Shown piece after piece: positions 7,448-16,049 of a stretch of DNA of 64,000 nt. The position numbers and the translations under genes were made by a program. Source of the stretch: Symploca sp. SIO1C2 (GTDB taxonomy: Bacteria; Cyanobacteriota; Cyanobacteriia; Cyanobacteriales; Coleofasciculaceae); contig JAAHFP010000013.1 of the NCBI GenBank assembly GCA_010672925.1, forward strand, positions 310,001 through 374,000, in the 5' to 3' direction. Below the pieces are notes generated by a model. The model was not told the origin of the DNA. It did no database searches and was given only the letters and a program-made list of their open reading frames with translations. Position 1 is the stretch's first letter; each line of letters opens with the position of its first letter.

Positions 7448-10400
7448 ATGGGAAAGGGTGATTTGAATGCAGAAAATTGGTTGAACCAAGCTAAGGAGCA
7501 ATTTGAAGCGGGAGATTTTGAAGGTGCGATCGCGTCTTGTAATCAGGCTATCGAATTGAAACCTGATAACTACTATGCCTGGTACAACCGAGGTGCATTG
7601 CTTGGTAGATTAAAACGACATGAAGAAGCTATAGCATCCTATGACAAAGCCATAGAAATCAAACCTGACTACTATGAAGCTTGGTACTACCGTAGCTTTG
7701 CACTGGCTAAGTTAGGACTATACGAAGAAGAACTCGCATCCTATAACAAAGCTATTGAATTGAAACCCGAAGAATATCAAGCATGGTACAACCGAGGTGC
7801 ATTGCTTGGTACATTAAAACGATATGAAGAAGCTATAGCATCCTACGACCAAACTATAAAAATCAAACCTGATTACTATCAAGCTTGGCACAACCGAGGT
7901 TGGGCGCTAGCAAACTTAAAGCAATATGGAGAAGCTATAGCATCCTACGACCAAACTATAGAAATCAAACCTGACGACTATAGAACTTGGCACAATCGAG
8001 GTTTAGCACTAGCAAACTTAAAGCAATATGGAGAAGCTATAGCATCATACAACCAAGCCATAGAAATTAAACCTGACTACTATGAAGCTTGGAACAACCG
8101 AGGTTGGGCGCTAGCAAACTTAAAGCAATATGGAGAAGCTATAGCATCATACAACCAAGCCATAGAAATTAAACCTGACTGTCATGAAGCTTGGCATCGA
8201 CGAGGTACGGTACTGAGTCAAACAGGTCAGTACGAGAAAGCACTTATCAACTTCAACAAAGCGCAAGAAATTGATCCTAACTGCCATAATGGATGGAATG
8301 AAAGAGGTTTAGTGCTGAGTGAGATGGGGCGATATGAGGACGCGATCGCATCCTATAACACAGCTATCAAAATTAAACCTGACTTCTACCTGGCTTGGTA
8401 CTGCCGTAGTTGTGCACTGGATGGGTTAGGACGATATGAAGAAGCACTCACATCTTACGACAAAGCCATCGAAATCAAGCATGACTCTCATGATACTTGG
8501 AACAACAAAGGCTCGGTGCTTTGTAAATTAGAGCGATTTGCTGAGGCGCTACCGCACTTTGAGAAAGCTGCACAATTAAACCCTAACAACTACTATGCTT
8601 GGAACAATCAAGGCTTGGTGCTGAATAAATTAGGGAAATTTTCTGAAGCAATCACCTTTTTTGACAAAGCCATAGAAATTAAACCTGACTATCATGAGGC
8701 TTGGTACGGAAAAGGTATAGCGCTGGCAAACTTAAAACAAAAGCAGGAAGCTATAGCAGCATACGACAAAGCCATAGAAATTAAACGTGATTTTCATGAA
8801 GCTTGGTACGAGCGAGGTGTGGTGCTGGCCAACTTAAAGCAATATGAAGATGCGATCGCTTCTTACGACAAAGTAATAGAATTAAAACCAGACTACCATG
8901 AAGTCTGGAACAGTAAGGGTTTTGCACTTGCTAGATTAGAGCGATTCTCTGAAGCGCTACCCTACTTTGAGAAAGCGACACAATTAAATCCTAACAGCTA
9001 CTCTGCTTGGAATAATCAAGGCTGGGCGCTGAATAATTTAGAGCAATTTTCTGAGGCAATCGCATTTTTTAACAAAGCCCTAGAATTAAAATATGATGAT
9101 TACTTAGCTTGGGAAAATCGAGGAGTTGCCCTTTTAAACCTAGAACAATTTTCTGAAGCACTTGCTTGCTGCGACAAAGTAATAGAATTAAAACCAGACC
9201 ACCACGAAGTTTGGAACGATAAGGGTTTTGCGCTTGCTAGATTAGAGCGATTCTCTGAAGCGCTCCCCTACTTTGAGAAAACTATAAAATTAAACCCTAA
9301 CAACTACTCTGCTTGGAATAATCAAGGCTGGGCGCTGAATAACTTAAGGCAATTTTCTGAGGCGCTCGTTTTTTTAAATAAAGCCCTAGAATTAAAATCT
9401 GACTACCACCTAGCTTGGTTTAATCAAGGTGTAGCTCTAAGTAAGTTAAAACAACATGAAGAAGCGCTCATCTCTTTCAATCAAACTATAGAAATCAAGC
9501 CTGATTTCTATGAAGCTTGGATTGTTCGGGGTAATGTACTAAGAGATTTACAGCAATTTGAAGAAGCTATTGCATCCTACGACAAAACCATACAAATTAA
9601 TCCTGAAAACGATTGGGCTTGGGTTGAAAGAGGGGAAGTGCTGTTGGAACTAGAACGATATGAAGAAGCACTAGCCTCTTGCGACAAAGCAATAGAAATT
9701 AACCCTGACAACGATTCAGCTTGGCACAACCGTAGGATAGTGCTGTTGAGACTAGAGCAATATGAAGAAGCCCTCGCCTCTCATGACAAAGCAATAGAAA
9801 TCCAACCTGACGATCACAAAGCTTGGAATATCAGAGGTGATGCACTACTTGAATTAGAACGTTTACAAGAAGCAATTACATCTTGGGAAAAAGCCATAGA
9901 ATTGAAGCCTGACGATCACCAAGCTTGGCACAGAAAAGGTAAAGTACTGAATGAAATAGGTCAGTATGAGGAAGCACTTGCTTGCTTAAACAAAGCCCAA
10001 GAGATTGATCCTAACTGTGACAGTGGTTGGGGGGAAAGGGGTTTAGTGCTAGCTAACATTGGGGAATATAAAGAGGCGATTGCATCCTATGATAAAGCCC
10101 TAGAACTAAAACCTGACTACCATAATATTTGGATTAACCGAGGGTTTGCAATAGCCAACGTAGTGAAAGTAATTCAAGCTCCTGCCTCCCCATTTATATC
10201 CACAGTAACAACCTATCCCAACCTTGCTCCAACATTAAACAATCTTAACTTAAATCTAGGCGGCTATGAAGGACAATTAGCAACCTACCAAGAAGGATTA
10301 AAACATTGCCCCCAAAACACTCATCCCGAAGGCTGGGGTAAATTACATCAAGCAATTGGCAATGCTCACTATTTACGAGGATGCAGAGATGCTAATCCTA

Positions 10401-12145
10401 ATCCCTATTGGCGCAAAGCTTTCGGATACTATAACAAGTCCTTGGAAACTCTCACTCCCGAAGATTTTCCCGAAGCCCATCTAGAAGTGCTGCAAGAATT
10501 AATTCGTACCCTGTTAGCTTTAGAAGCAATTTACCAAGCACAGGAATTTCAGCGTCGGGGTACAGATGTATTGCATAACTTACTCAAAAATACCAAAAGT
10601 CCCGCGAAGAAAAAACAGTTAGCCTTGAAATTTGTAGCCTTTCAGCAGTTAACCGTTGACTTAGCGGTACAATCCGGTGATGCGATACAAGGGATAGAAT
10701 TAGCAGAAGCTGGGAAAAATGCCTGTTTATCTTGGCTGTTAGCAAGTAGGGATAATGAAATGTTTTCTCCCACTTGGGAAGAGATGCAACAATTACTCAA
10801 TCCCACCACAGCTATAGTTTATTGGCATATCAGTCCAGCGGCACTCCACACCTTTATCCTGAAAGACGACAACCCTTTACCCATTGTCTTAGGGCAAACT
10901 AAGTTAACCGAGAAAACCCAATTTCTGCCCCAAATACAACGCTTGCGTGATTTTGAAGCCTGGGTGAAAGACTGGAATCAAGACTATAGCCAGTATCGCC
11001 AAAAGAAGGATAAGTCAGTAGAAAATAATTGGCGGGATAATTTGCCCAAAATGCTACAGCGGTTAGCTAAGATTCTCGATATCCCTGCCATCATCAAATT
11101 TATCCAAACTTCTGAATCCCAGCCAATCCAACATCTCATCCTGATTCCCCACCGGGATTTACACCGATTTCCTCTTCATGCTCTTTTCAATAGGGAGGAA
11201 AAAGGGCAAAATTTCACTATCTCTTATCTACCCAGTGCTCAATTTATATCAAGTTCGGTGAAATACTTACACTCTGGTGACAAGAAGGCAGAGGGCAGAA
11301 GGCAGAGGGCAGAAGGGAAGGAAGAAAGGAAGGAAGAAGATCCCAAGATACAAAGGAATTATAACTGTTTATCTGAACTTGATATTAGCCTCAAGCCACC
11401 AACTGATGAGCAGGATGAGCCTTCACCCCAACAGTTGCTGAGTGTCGAAGTAGCCGAGAGTGACAATTTACCACCCCTGAGTTTTGTTGCTTTTGAAGCC
11501 GAAGTTATCACCCAGTTGTTTGAAAATCCCCAACGTATCCAGGAAAAGGATGCAACAACAAAACGGGTAGAAGACGCTTTGGAAAATAAGCACCGGATCT
11601 TTCATTTTGCCGGACATGGTAACTACAACTTTGCTGAACCCCTAAATTCAGAACTAGCTTTAGCCAAAGATGACAAATTGACCCTTCGAGAAATTTACCA
11701 GAAAGATCTGGCTACTTATCAACTAGTGAGCCTTTCCGCTTGCGAAACGGCGATTACCGGCAACCAAACCATCACTACCGAATATGTTGGCTTAGTCAGT
11801 GGCTTTTTGAGCAAAGGAGTCCGCCAAGTAGTAAGTACCTTGTGGACAGTGAAATCAGCGGCAACTGCCTTAGTGATGATCGAATTCTACCACCGGTGGC
11901 AAGCAGGTAAATCTGAGGTGCAAGCTTTGGTAGAAGCAACCCAATGGTTAAAAAATCTGACAGTGGCACAACTCAAGCAATGGTATCAAAACTTCCGTAA
12001 CCAACTACCCCGTGAGGAAGGAAAAATTAGACCATTTGTCAAGAATGAGCTTTATAACCTTGCTACAATGGAACCAAACAACAAGCCCTACGAACATCCT
12101 TACTACTGGGCAGCATTCATTATTACTGGAAAACTTAATTTATAA
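7448..12145 (+). CDS. Giant TPR-CHAT protein (caspase-like peptidase)
   Basis: This cytoplasmic protein of 1565 residues carries 26 consecutive 34-residue TPRs (about residues 10-900, typical unit AWNNRGWALANLKQYGEAIA), a helical linker and a C-terminal CHAT domain. CHAT peptidases are caspase relatives. The catalytic His (FAGHGNYN, residue 1390) and Cys (LSACET, residue 1432) are both present. The TPR solenoid probably senses a partner and controls the peptidase. The open frame extends to a TTG at 7406, but ATG 7448 is preceded by GAGGGAGCAGGGG and starts the conserved part, so I use it. Some TPRs are recent block duplications (units 15-16 and 18-19; 8-9 and 25-26). The CHAT domain carries a repeat-derived insert (11246-11385). 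The stop codon lies within the first bases of another element. Target and trigger are unknown. Confidence 0.88.
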   Translation: MGKGDLNAENWLNQAKEQFEAGDFEGAIASCNQAIELKPDNYYAWYNRGALLGRLKRHEEAIASYDKAIEIKPDYYEAWYYRSFALAKLGLYEEELASYNKAIELKPEEYQAWYNRGALLGTLKRYEEAIASYDQTIKIKPDYYQAWHNRGWALANLKQYGEAIASYDQTIEIKPDDYRTWHNRGLALANLKQYGEAIASYNQAIEIKPDYYEAWNNRGWALANLKQYGEAIASYNQAIEIKPDCHEAWHRRGTVLSQTGQYEKALINFNKAQEIDPNCHNGWNERGLVLSEMGRYEDAIASYNTAIKIKPDFYLAWYCRSCALDGLGRYEEALTSYDKAIEIKHDSHDTWNNKGSVLCKLERFAEALPHFEKAAQLNPNNYYAWNNQGLVLNKLGKFSEAITFFDKAIEIKPDYHEAWYGKGIALANLKQKQEAIAAYDKAIEIKRDFHEAWYERGVVLANLKQYEDAIASYDKVIELKPDYHEVWNSKGFALARLERFSEALPYFEKATQLNPNSYSAWNNQGWALNNLEQFSEAIAFFNKALELKYDDYLAWENRGVALLNLEQFSEALACCDKVIELKPDHHEVWNDKGFALARLERFSEALPYFEKTIKLNPNNYSAWNNQGWALNNLRQFSEALVFLNKALELKSDYHLAWFNQGVALSKLKQHEEALISFNQTIEIKPDFYEAWIVRGNVLRDLQQFEEAIASYDKTIQINPENDWAWVERGEVLLELERYEEALASCDKAIEINPDNDSAWHNRRIVLLRLEQYEEALASHDKAIEIQPDDHKAWNIRGDALLELERLQEAITSWEKAIELKPDDHQAWHRKGKVLNEIGQYEEALACLNKAQEIDPNCDSGWGERGLVLANIGEYKEAIASYDKALELKPDYHNIWINRGFAIANVVKVIQAPASPFISTVTTYPNLAPTLNNLNLNLGGYEGQLATYQEGLKHCPQNTHPEGWGKLHQAIGNAHYLRGCRDANPNPYWRKAFGYYNKSLETLTPEDFPEAHLEVLQELIRTLLALEAIYQAQEFQRRGTDVLHNLLKNTKSPAKKKQLALKFVAFQQLTVDLAVQSGDAIQGIELAEAGKNACLSWLLASRDNEMFSPTWEEMQQLLNPTTAIVYWHISPAALHTFILKDDNPLPIVLGQTKLTEKTQFLPQIQRLRDFEAWVKDWNQDYSQYRQKKDKSVENNWRDNLPKMLQRLAKILDIPAIIKFIQTSESQPIQHLILIPHRDLHRFPLHALFNREEKGQNFTISYLPSAQFISSSVKYLHSGDKKAEGRRQRAEGKEERKEEDPKIQRNYNCLSELDISLKPPTDEQDEPSPQQLLSVEVAESDNLPPLSFVAFEAEVITQLFENPQRIQEKDATTKRVEDALENKHRIFHFAGHGNYNFAEPLNSELALAKDDKLTLREIYQKDLATYQLVSLSACETAITGNQTITTEYVGLVSGFLSKGVRQVVSTLWTVKSAATALVMIEFYHRWQAGKSEVQALVEATQWLKNLTVAQLKQWYQNFRNQLPREEGKIRPFVKNELYNLATMEPNNKPYEHPYYWAAFIITGKLNL
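11246..11385 (+). repeat. Inverted-repeat element read in frame inside the CHAT gene
   Basis: The left end ATATCAAGTTCGG and the right end CTGAACTTGATAT are inverted copies. The interior has GGCAGAGGGCAGAAGGCAGA heptamers. The same layout, with matching flanks (AAATACTTACACT followed by GGTGA), occurs between genes at about 33130-33217 in reverse orientation, and half copies lie at 19354 and 42722. Here it is translated as roughly residues 1267-1313 of the CHAT protein (including KKAEGRRQRAEGKEERKEE), a charged loop between two conserved blocks of the domain. Confidence 0.8.
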
Positions 12146-12246
12146 TAGTTCTCACATCCGTGAAGCACAGTCAATTATGGTGAACCTATTCCCTATTCCC
12201 AAAAACCATGATCTTTGTACCTCATCTAAACGAGAAACGCTATATT
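12141..12246 (+). repeat. Start-codon-associated inverted-repeat element, copy 1
   Basis: The element runs from TTCTCACATCCGTGAAGCAC to GTACCTCATC...GAGAAACGCTATA, with CCTATTCCCTATTCCC heptamers between the ends. Its first bases contain the TAA of the upstream TPR-CHAT gene, and its right end is one base from the next ATG (12248). Related copies lie at 21400-21518, 26499-26602 and 43698-43816 (reverse), all oriented the same way relative to the next gene. Confidence 0.8.
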
Positions 12247-12247
12247 G

Positions 12248-12988
12248 ATGAACTTACTCGATAAAATTACCCTGAAATCTTTCCTTGCTGCCCTAGTACG
12301 TCAGGCTCATTCCTTACCAGCGGATTTGCAACAGGAAATAAACGCGATCGCCAAATCTCTCTCTGTCAAACTTTTCCAACTTGATCTGCTTACTGAAGAT
12401 TATCCTCTCTTAGAAAAAGACTATATAGCAGCTCGTGGTATTTTACAAGATGATGGCGAGCGATTACGTTCCTCTGTGGTTGAAGAAAACCCTGTAGTAG
12501 AAATCAGTGATGAACAACTGCTGAATCTTGCCTCGGAAATCTTGAGTGCGGAAGATTCTGTCAGTGTTGCCAAGCAAGCTTATGCAGAATCCACTGAATT
12601 TAGGCAACTTCTTGCTCAACTGCTACCCCAAACCAGTTCCTATACTATCCCTATCCTCAACTTAATCGGAAAATACTGTATTACGACAGAAGCTGGTCAA
12701 AAGGTGTATGATTTGATTCATCCCAAATTACTGGAAGAGCAACCTGTAGAATTAGATTTTACCGGAGTAGAAGTTGCTGCACCTCCTTTTTTGAATTTTG
12801 CCATTGGACAACTGCTCAAAGATATTCAAGCGGAAACTATCAACCGTATTTTACACAGAAAGAACCTCAACTCACTGGATGAGGAAGCCCTCGAATTTAT
12901 CATTGATGACTGTCAACAGTATTACTCTGACTCTGAGTTTCGTAGTAGAGTAGATCAAGTTATCTATGAATTAGAAAGTGCACTTTAA
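12248..12988 (+). CDS. Unknown protein coupled to a PIN nuclease
   Basis: This soluble, acidic, largely helical protein of 246 residues has no motif that I recognise. ATG 12248 directly follows a repeat element. A TTG immediately before it would add one residue and is not needed. The stop overlaps the start of the PIN gene by one base (TAATG), so the two are very likely translationally coupled. The position resembles the antitoxin slot of a PIN toxin pair, but 246 residues is far longer than classical VapB antitoxins and no ribbon-helix-helix or AbrB-like segment is visible. It may be a partner, inhibitor or scaffold of the PIN protein. That role is inference from gene order only. Confidence 0.75.
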   Translation: MNLLDKITLKSFLAALVRQAHSLPADLQQEINAIAKSLSVKLFQLDLLTEDYPLLEKDYIAARGILQDDGERLRSSVVEENPVVEISDEQLLNLASEILSAEDSVSVAKQAYAESTEFRQLLAQLLPQTSSYTIPILNLIGKYCITTEAGQKVYDLIHPKLLEEQPVELDFTGVEVAAPPFLNFAIGQLLKDIQAETINRILHRKNLNSLDEEALEFIIDDCQQYYSDSEFRSRVDQVIYELESAL

Positions 12989-13587
12989 TGACACTCAATG
13001 TTCAAGCTCAAGTAGTTGATATCCGGGATGATACGCCAAAACATCAAGATCGGTTTCTAGTAGATACCAATGTCTGGTTGTACTTATATTATAACCGATT
13101 CAGCACACCTGGATATTCCTACCAAGATTATACATATACTCCTTATATTGATAAAGCTAGATCTGCCATGTCGTCTCTTTTCTACTGTGGTCTTTCCCTA
13201 GCTGAAATAGCCCACGTCGTTGAGCAAAAAGAGTGGGATGCAGATTTACCAAAATTAGAACTTAAGGATTACCGTCATAACTATCCAGCCCAAAGAGACA
13301 AAGTAGTTAGGAAAATAAAAAATATTTGGAACAGAGTCAAAATAACTGGAATATCAGCAGATATCTCAATTAATAAAGATACCACACAAGCAGCCCTAAC
13401 TAGACTCCCAACTCAATTACTTGATGGTTATGATTTATTTATTGTTGAAGCAATGAACAAGGCTGGAGTTGACAAAATCATCACTAACGACATGGATTTC
13501 GTTACTGTTCCTGATATCTTGGTTTTCACCGCTAATGAGAAGGCAACCAATGTGGCGAGAAGTCAAAGTAAGCTATTGGTAAGGTAG
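12988..13587 (+). CDS. PIN-domain ribonuclease-like protein
   Basis: PIN proteins are metal-dependent RNases, often toxins. The acidic active-site positions can be seen: Asp in FLVDTNVWLY (about residue 27), Glu in LSLAEIAHVVE, Asp/Glu in LLDGYDLFIVEAM and Asp in ITNDMDFVTV near the C terminus. Length 199 is above the ~130 of minimal VapC toxins, the extra being between the first and second motifs. The start overlaps the stop of the upstream gene by one base, so the pair forms a small operon. It probably acts in the cytoplasm on RNA. Whether this is a toxin-antitoxin pair or part of the adjacent CHAT locus cannot be settled from sequence alone. Confidence 0.82.
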   Translation: MTLNVQAQVVDIRDDTPKHQDRFLVDTNVWLYLYYNRFSTPGYSYQDYTYTPYIDKARSAMSSLFYCGLSLAEIAHVVEQKEWDADLPKLELKDYRHNYPAQRDKVVRKIKNIWNRVKITGISADISINKDTTQAALTRLPTQLLDGYDLFIVEAMNKAGVDKIITNDMDFVTVPDILVFTANEKATNVARSQSKLLVR

Positions 13588-14044
13588 GAATTTAGAATTT
13601 AGAATTTAGAATTTAGAATTTAGAAAAAAAATACCTAACACCTATTCTAACCCGAAAATTACCACAAATTGCTCCCAAACCCCATGTAGGGGCGGGTTAA
13701 CCCGAAATTAAGAACCAGACGATAGTTGAGCTAAACCCGCACCACCGACATCACCGGGGCGGGTTTAGCATACAGTTTAGTCAATGTCTTGCCGGATTGG
13801 TTAGCCCGCCCCTACAGGTTAATAATTTACCAGTATTGACTATCGAGAAACAATTTTAGATTTTAGATTTTAGATTTTAGATTGAATAAATACAAGCTTA
13901 AGACTCCAAGGTTCTAAGGGAAGCTGACTGGTTTCTCACTTTCTTTGTCGGCGTGTTTACACTGTTGCCTGTTCCCTGCGCCGTTAGGCGCTTATTACTT
14001 ATTACTTATTACTTGTTACTTGTTACTTATCCAGCAAACCCTAA
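13588..14044. repeat. Repeat-filled gap with a nested palindromic element
   Basis: No gene is seen here. From left to right it holds AATTTAG heptamers (13589-13625); an element with ends TGTAGGGGCGGGTTAA (13685-13700) and TTAGCCCGCCCCTACA (13801-13816), inside which GCTAAACCCGC (13730-13740) pairs with GCGGGTTTAGC (13759-13769); TTTTAGA heptamers (13854-13882); and TTACTTA/TTACTTG heptamers (13996-14030) ending in CAGCAAACCCTAA. That last sequence is also the end of another element family (see 22745 and 32880). Confidence 0.8.
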
Positions 14045-14926
14045 CTAACCCCCAGGCATGTAAAGTAACTGCCACTTACCGTCAATCTTACCAAAGACAG
14101 CACGGTTGGCGAGAGGAGAGTAAACAAAACGATTGAAAGCATTACCTTGCCGATTATCGGGAAGAATTACTGGAGTCCAGCCTTTGACTGGATCTAAATT
14201 ACCATCTCTTTGTGCTTGTTGTGCTAAAGCCCTACGATTAACTTTAACAACTTTGTTGGACACAGACTTAATAATTTCGCTTGTGGGATTAGTTTGGGAG
14301 CGCAAGTGAATGTTTTTCCCTACAATCACGACATAATCTAAGGCGTATTCATTTCCTAATTGTTTTTTTGGATAGGGATAGCGACGGGCAAACTCTCGTG
14401 CGACATTGTTACACACCCAAATACCAGTGCTGGGGTCTACCCTTGGGTGACCGTCGTTAGATAAAGGAAAGCAACCTACTTGGAGGGTTTTTTCGAGCAA
14501 ACCCCAAAAGTAGTTGTCAGAGTCTTTTAGATTGAGAGAAGCAGTCGGGACAACTTTCCCACTAATTTCTATTTGCTCAGGAGGTAGAATTGACTGGAGA
14601 AACTGAACATTTCGCTCTTTTACAGCTTGTTGCAAGCTTTGACGAAATTGAGCAAACTCACTATCTGGTTTAACTTCGTCTGGGAAATCTAGGGATTGAG
14701 CAAGTAGTTGTTCGAGTTGAATTTTTTGAGGTTCTACTGATGGTGTAGCTTTAGCTTGTGCTGTCTCCTGGTTTGGTTTGGCAGTATCCGGATTCGTAGC
14801 TGCGACAGAAGCTTTATCTTTAGTTTGATTGTTTTCTGCTAGACGTAAAGCTGTAGCAAGACTAGCACCGGCAAGTGCTGAGATAAAAAAGGTTCCAATA
14901 ACAATTAAGTAATAACTTTTCATCAT
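14045..14926 (-). CDS. Exported protein with SH3-like C-terminal domain
   Basis: An N-terminal hydrophobic stretch (YYLIVIGTFFISALAGASLA) acts as a signal peptide or anchor. A ~60-residue Thr/Gln/Ala-rich linker follows, then a globular part. The C-terminal ~100 residues (VVIVGKNIHLRSQTNPTSEI ... FVYSPLANRAVFGKIDGKWQL) have the pattern of a bacterial SH3 domain: NIHLRSQTNP early and a closing KIDGKWQLLY strand. Such domains bind cell-wall or extracellular ligands. The protein is probably periplasmic or cell-wall associated. The first of two adjacent Met codons is annotated; the second would serve equally. Repeats begin right at its start codon on the upstream side. I do not recognise a specific family. 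Confidence 0.75.
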   Translation of the reverse strand: MMKSYYLIVIGTFFISALAGASLATALRLAENNQTKDKASVAATNPDTAKPNQETAQAKATPSVEPQKIQLEQLLAQSLDFPDEVKPDSEFAQFRQSLQQAVKERNVQFLQSILPPEQIEISGKVVPTASLNLKDSDNYFWGLLEKTLQVGCFPLSNDGHPRVDPSTGIWVCNNVAREFARRYPYPKKQLGNEYALDYVVIVGKNIHLRSQTNPTSEIIKSVSNKVVKVNRRALAQQAQRDGNLDPVKGWTPVILPDNRQGNAFNRFVYSPLANRAVFGKIDGKWQLLYMPGG

Positions 14927-15203
14927 TGAGTGGTAGGTAGGTGTTAGGTGGTAGGTGTTAGGTGGTAGGTGTTAGGTGGTAGGTATTAAGAAAGGTTGCA
15001 CAGTAAGTTTGATAACCTGTTTTAACTGGTAGGCTATGTTCACAGTACTGCACTAGTCCCGTTATTACAAAGGACAAAATTGAGTGGTAGGTGCTAGGTG
15101 CTAGGTAGGAAGAAAGGTTACACAGTAAGCTTGATAACCTTTTTTAACTGGTAGGCTATGTTCACTGTATTGCAATAGTCCCTTCATTACAAAGGACAAA
15201 AGA
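14926..15203. repeat. Tandem duplication with GGTAGGT heptamers
   Basis: Two consecutive units start with TTGAGTGGTAGGT (about 14926 and 15080). Each carries AGGTGTT/AGGTGCT heptamers, then a near-identical ~85-bp stretch (AACTGGTAGGCTATGTTCAC shared), ending ATTACAAAGGACAAAA at about 15080 and 15203. The first unit has more heptamers than the second. No gene is seen between 14927 and 15230. Confidence 0.8.
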
Positions 15204-15230
15204 CAAAGGACAAATAACAAATAACAAAAT

Positions 15231-15791
15231 CTAATCTTCGATAAAATCAGGATCAGCTTCCTGAGGGAATGATTCTGGGGGTGGTGGCGCTGCGGAGGGA
15301 GTATTACCATCTACCGGAGGTGGTGGTGCTCCTGAAGGAGTGTTATCATCTGCTGCAGGCGGTGGCACTGGGGGAGATTCTTCTTCTGTCTCAATCTCTG
15401 TAAATCCCAGTAACAACTGAGTGTTGGGAAAGTAAGTTGCCCACAACTGGGGATCTGGCCGACGTTTCCAATTAGAACGACTAACTTCTAATAATAATAT
15501 CGGCGCGATCGCACCTCCGTTTTGTCCAGTAATCGTCACTGCAACTTCTGTCACCAAAATATCCCCATCCAAGCTACGCTGTGTTGCCGCCCTGGCAACT
15601 GCTTCAGCGCGGCGTAGCAAATCCTGATAGCTTTCTTCAGACTGACGAGTTAGAGACACTTCAATCCGCGCAGTATAGGCTTGGGCAGTTTGAGGCGCGA
15701 TCGCAGCTATAGTGAGATAACTAACACTGGTTAAACTCAATAGGGTTACTATAGTTGCTGGAATTATTTGTTTGTGACCTACAGATTTCAT
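15231..15791 (-). CDS. Secreted proline-rich-tailed protein
   Basis: This 186-residue protein has a clear signal peptide (IIPATIVTLLSLTSVSYLTI then ..PQTAQAYT, cut near residue 38). A small domain at about residues 39-130 contains EEDLLRRAE-like and ILVTEVAVTITGQNGG stretches. The tail of ~50 residues is dominated by Pro, Ala, Asp and Glu with two PPPPVDGNTPSAAPPPP-like units, like a flexible wall-spanning or surface linker. I do not recognise the domain. It lies upstream of, and in the same direction as, the SH3-like protein but is separated from it by a duplicated repeat block. Confidence 0.75.
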   Translation of the reverse strand: MKSVGHKQIIPATIVTLLSLTSVSYLTIAAIAPQTAQAYTARIEVSLTRQSEESYQDLLRRAEAVARAATQRSLDGDILVTEVAVTITGQNGGAIAPILLLEVSRSNWKRRPDPQLWATYFPNTQLLLGFTEIETEEESPPVPPPAADDNTPSGAPPPPVDGNTPSAAPPPPESFPQEADPDFIED

Positions 15792-16049
15792 TACACTGAC
15801 CTACCTCATTCCAAATATCACTCCTGTGTACTTTTTTACTACTAGCGCAGTGCGGTAGAAATAACCCATTTTACAACTTTTCCTACCTCCGAGCCTTCTA
15901 ATCTGGAAATAGACGTGGAGACACGGAGAGAGAGATTGTCAGGCATGGTGGTGAAAATTTTTATTATTAAGACTACCTTGGAGTTCCCCTCCTGGGTAGA
16001 GTGAGGAGTGGGTCTTACCTCCTGCCTCCTGCCTTCTTCCTCAGAGCCT

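Noticed and set aside
12012-12248. 78-codon frame overlapping the end of the CHAT gene
   Set aside because: Wrong frame within a well-supported coding region and then repeat sequence.
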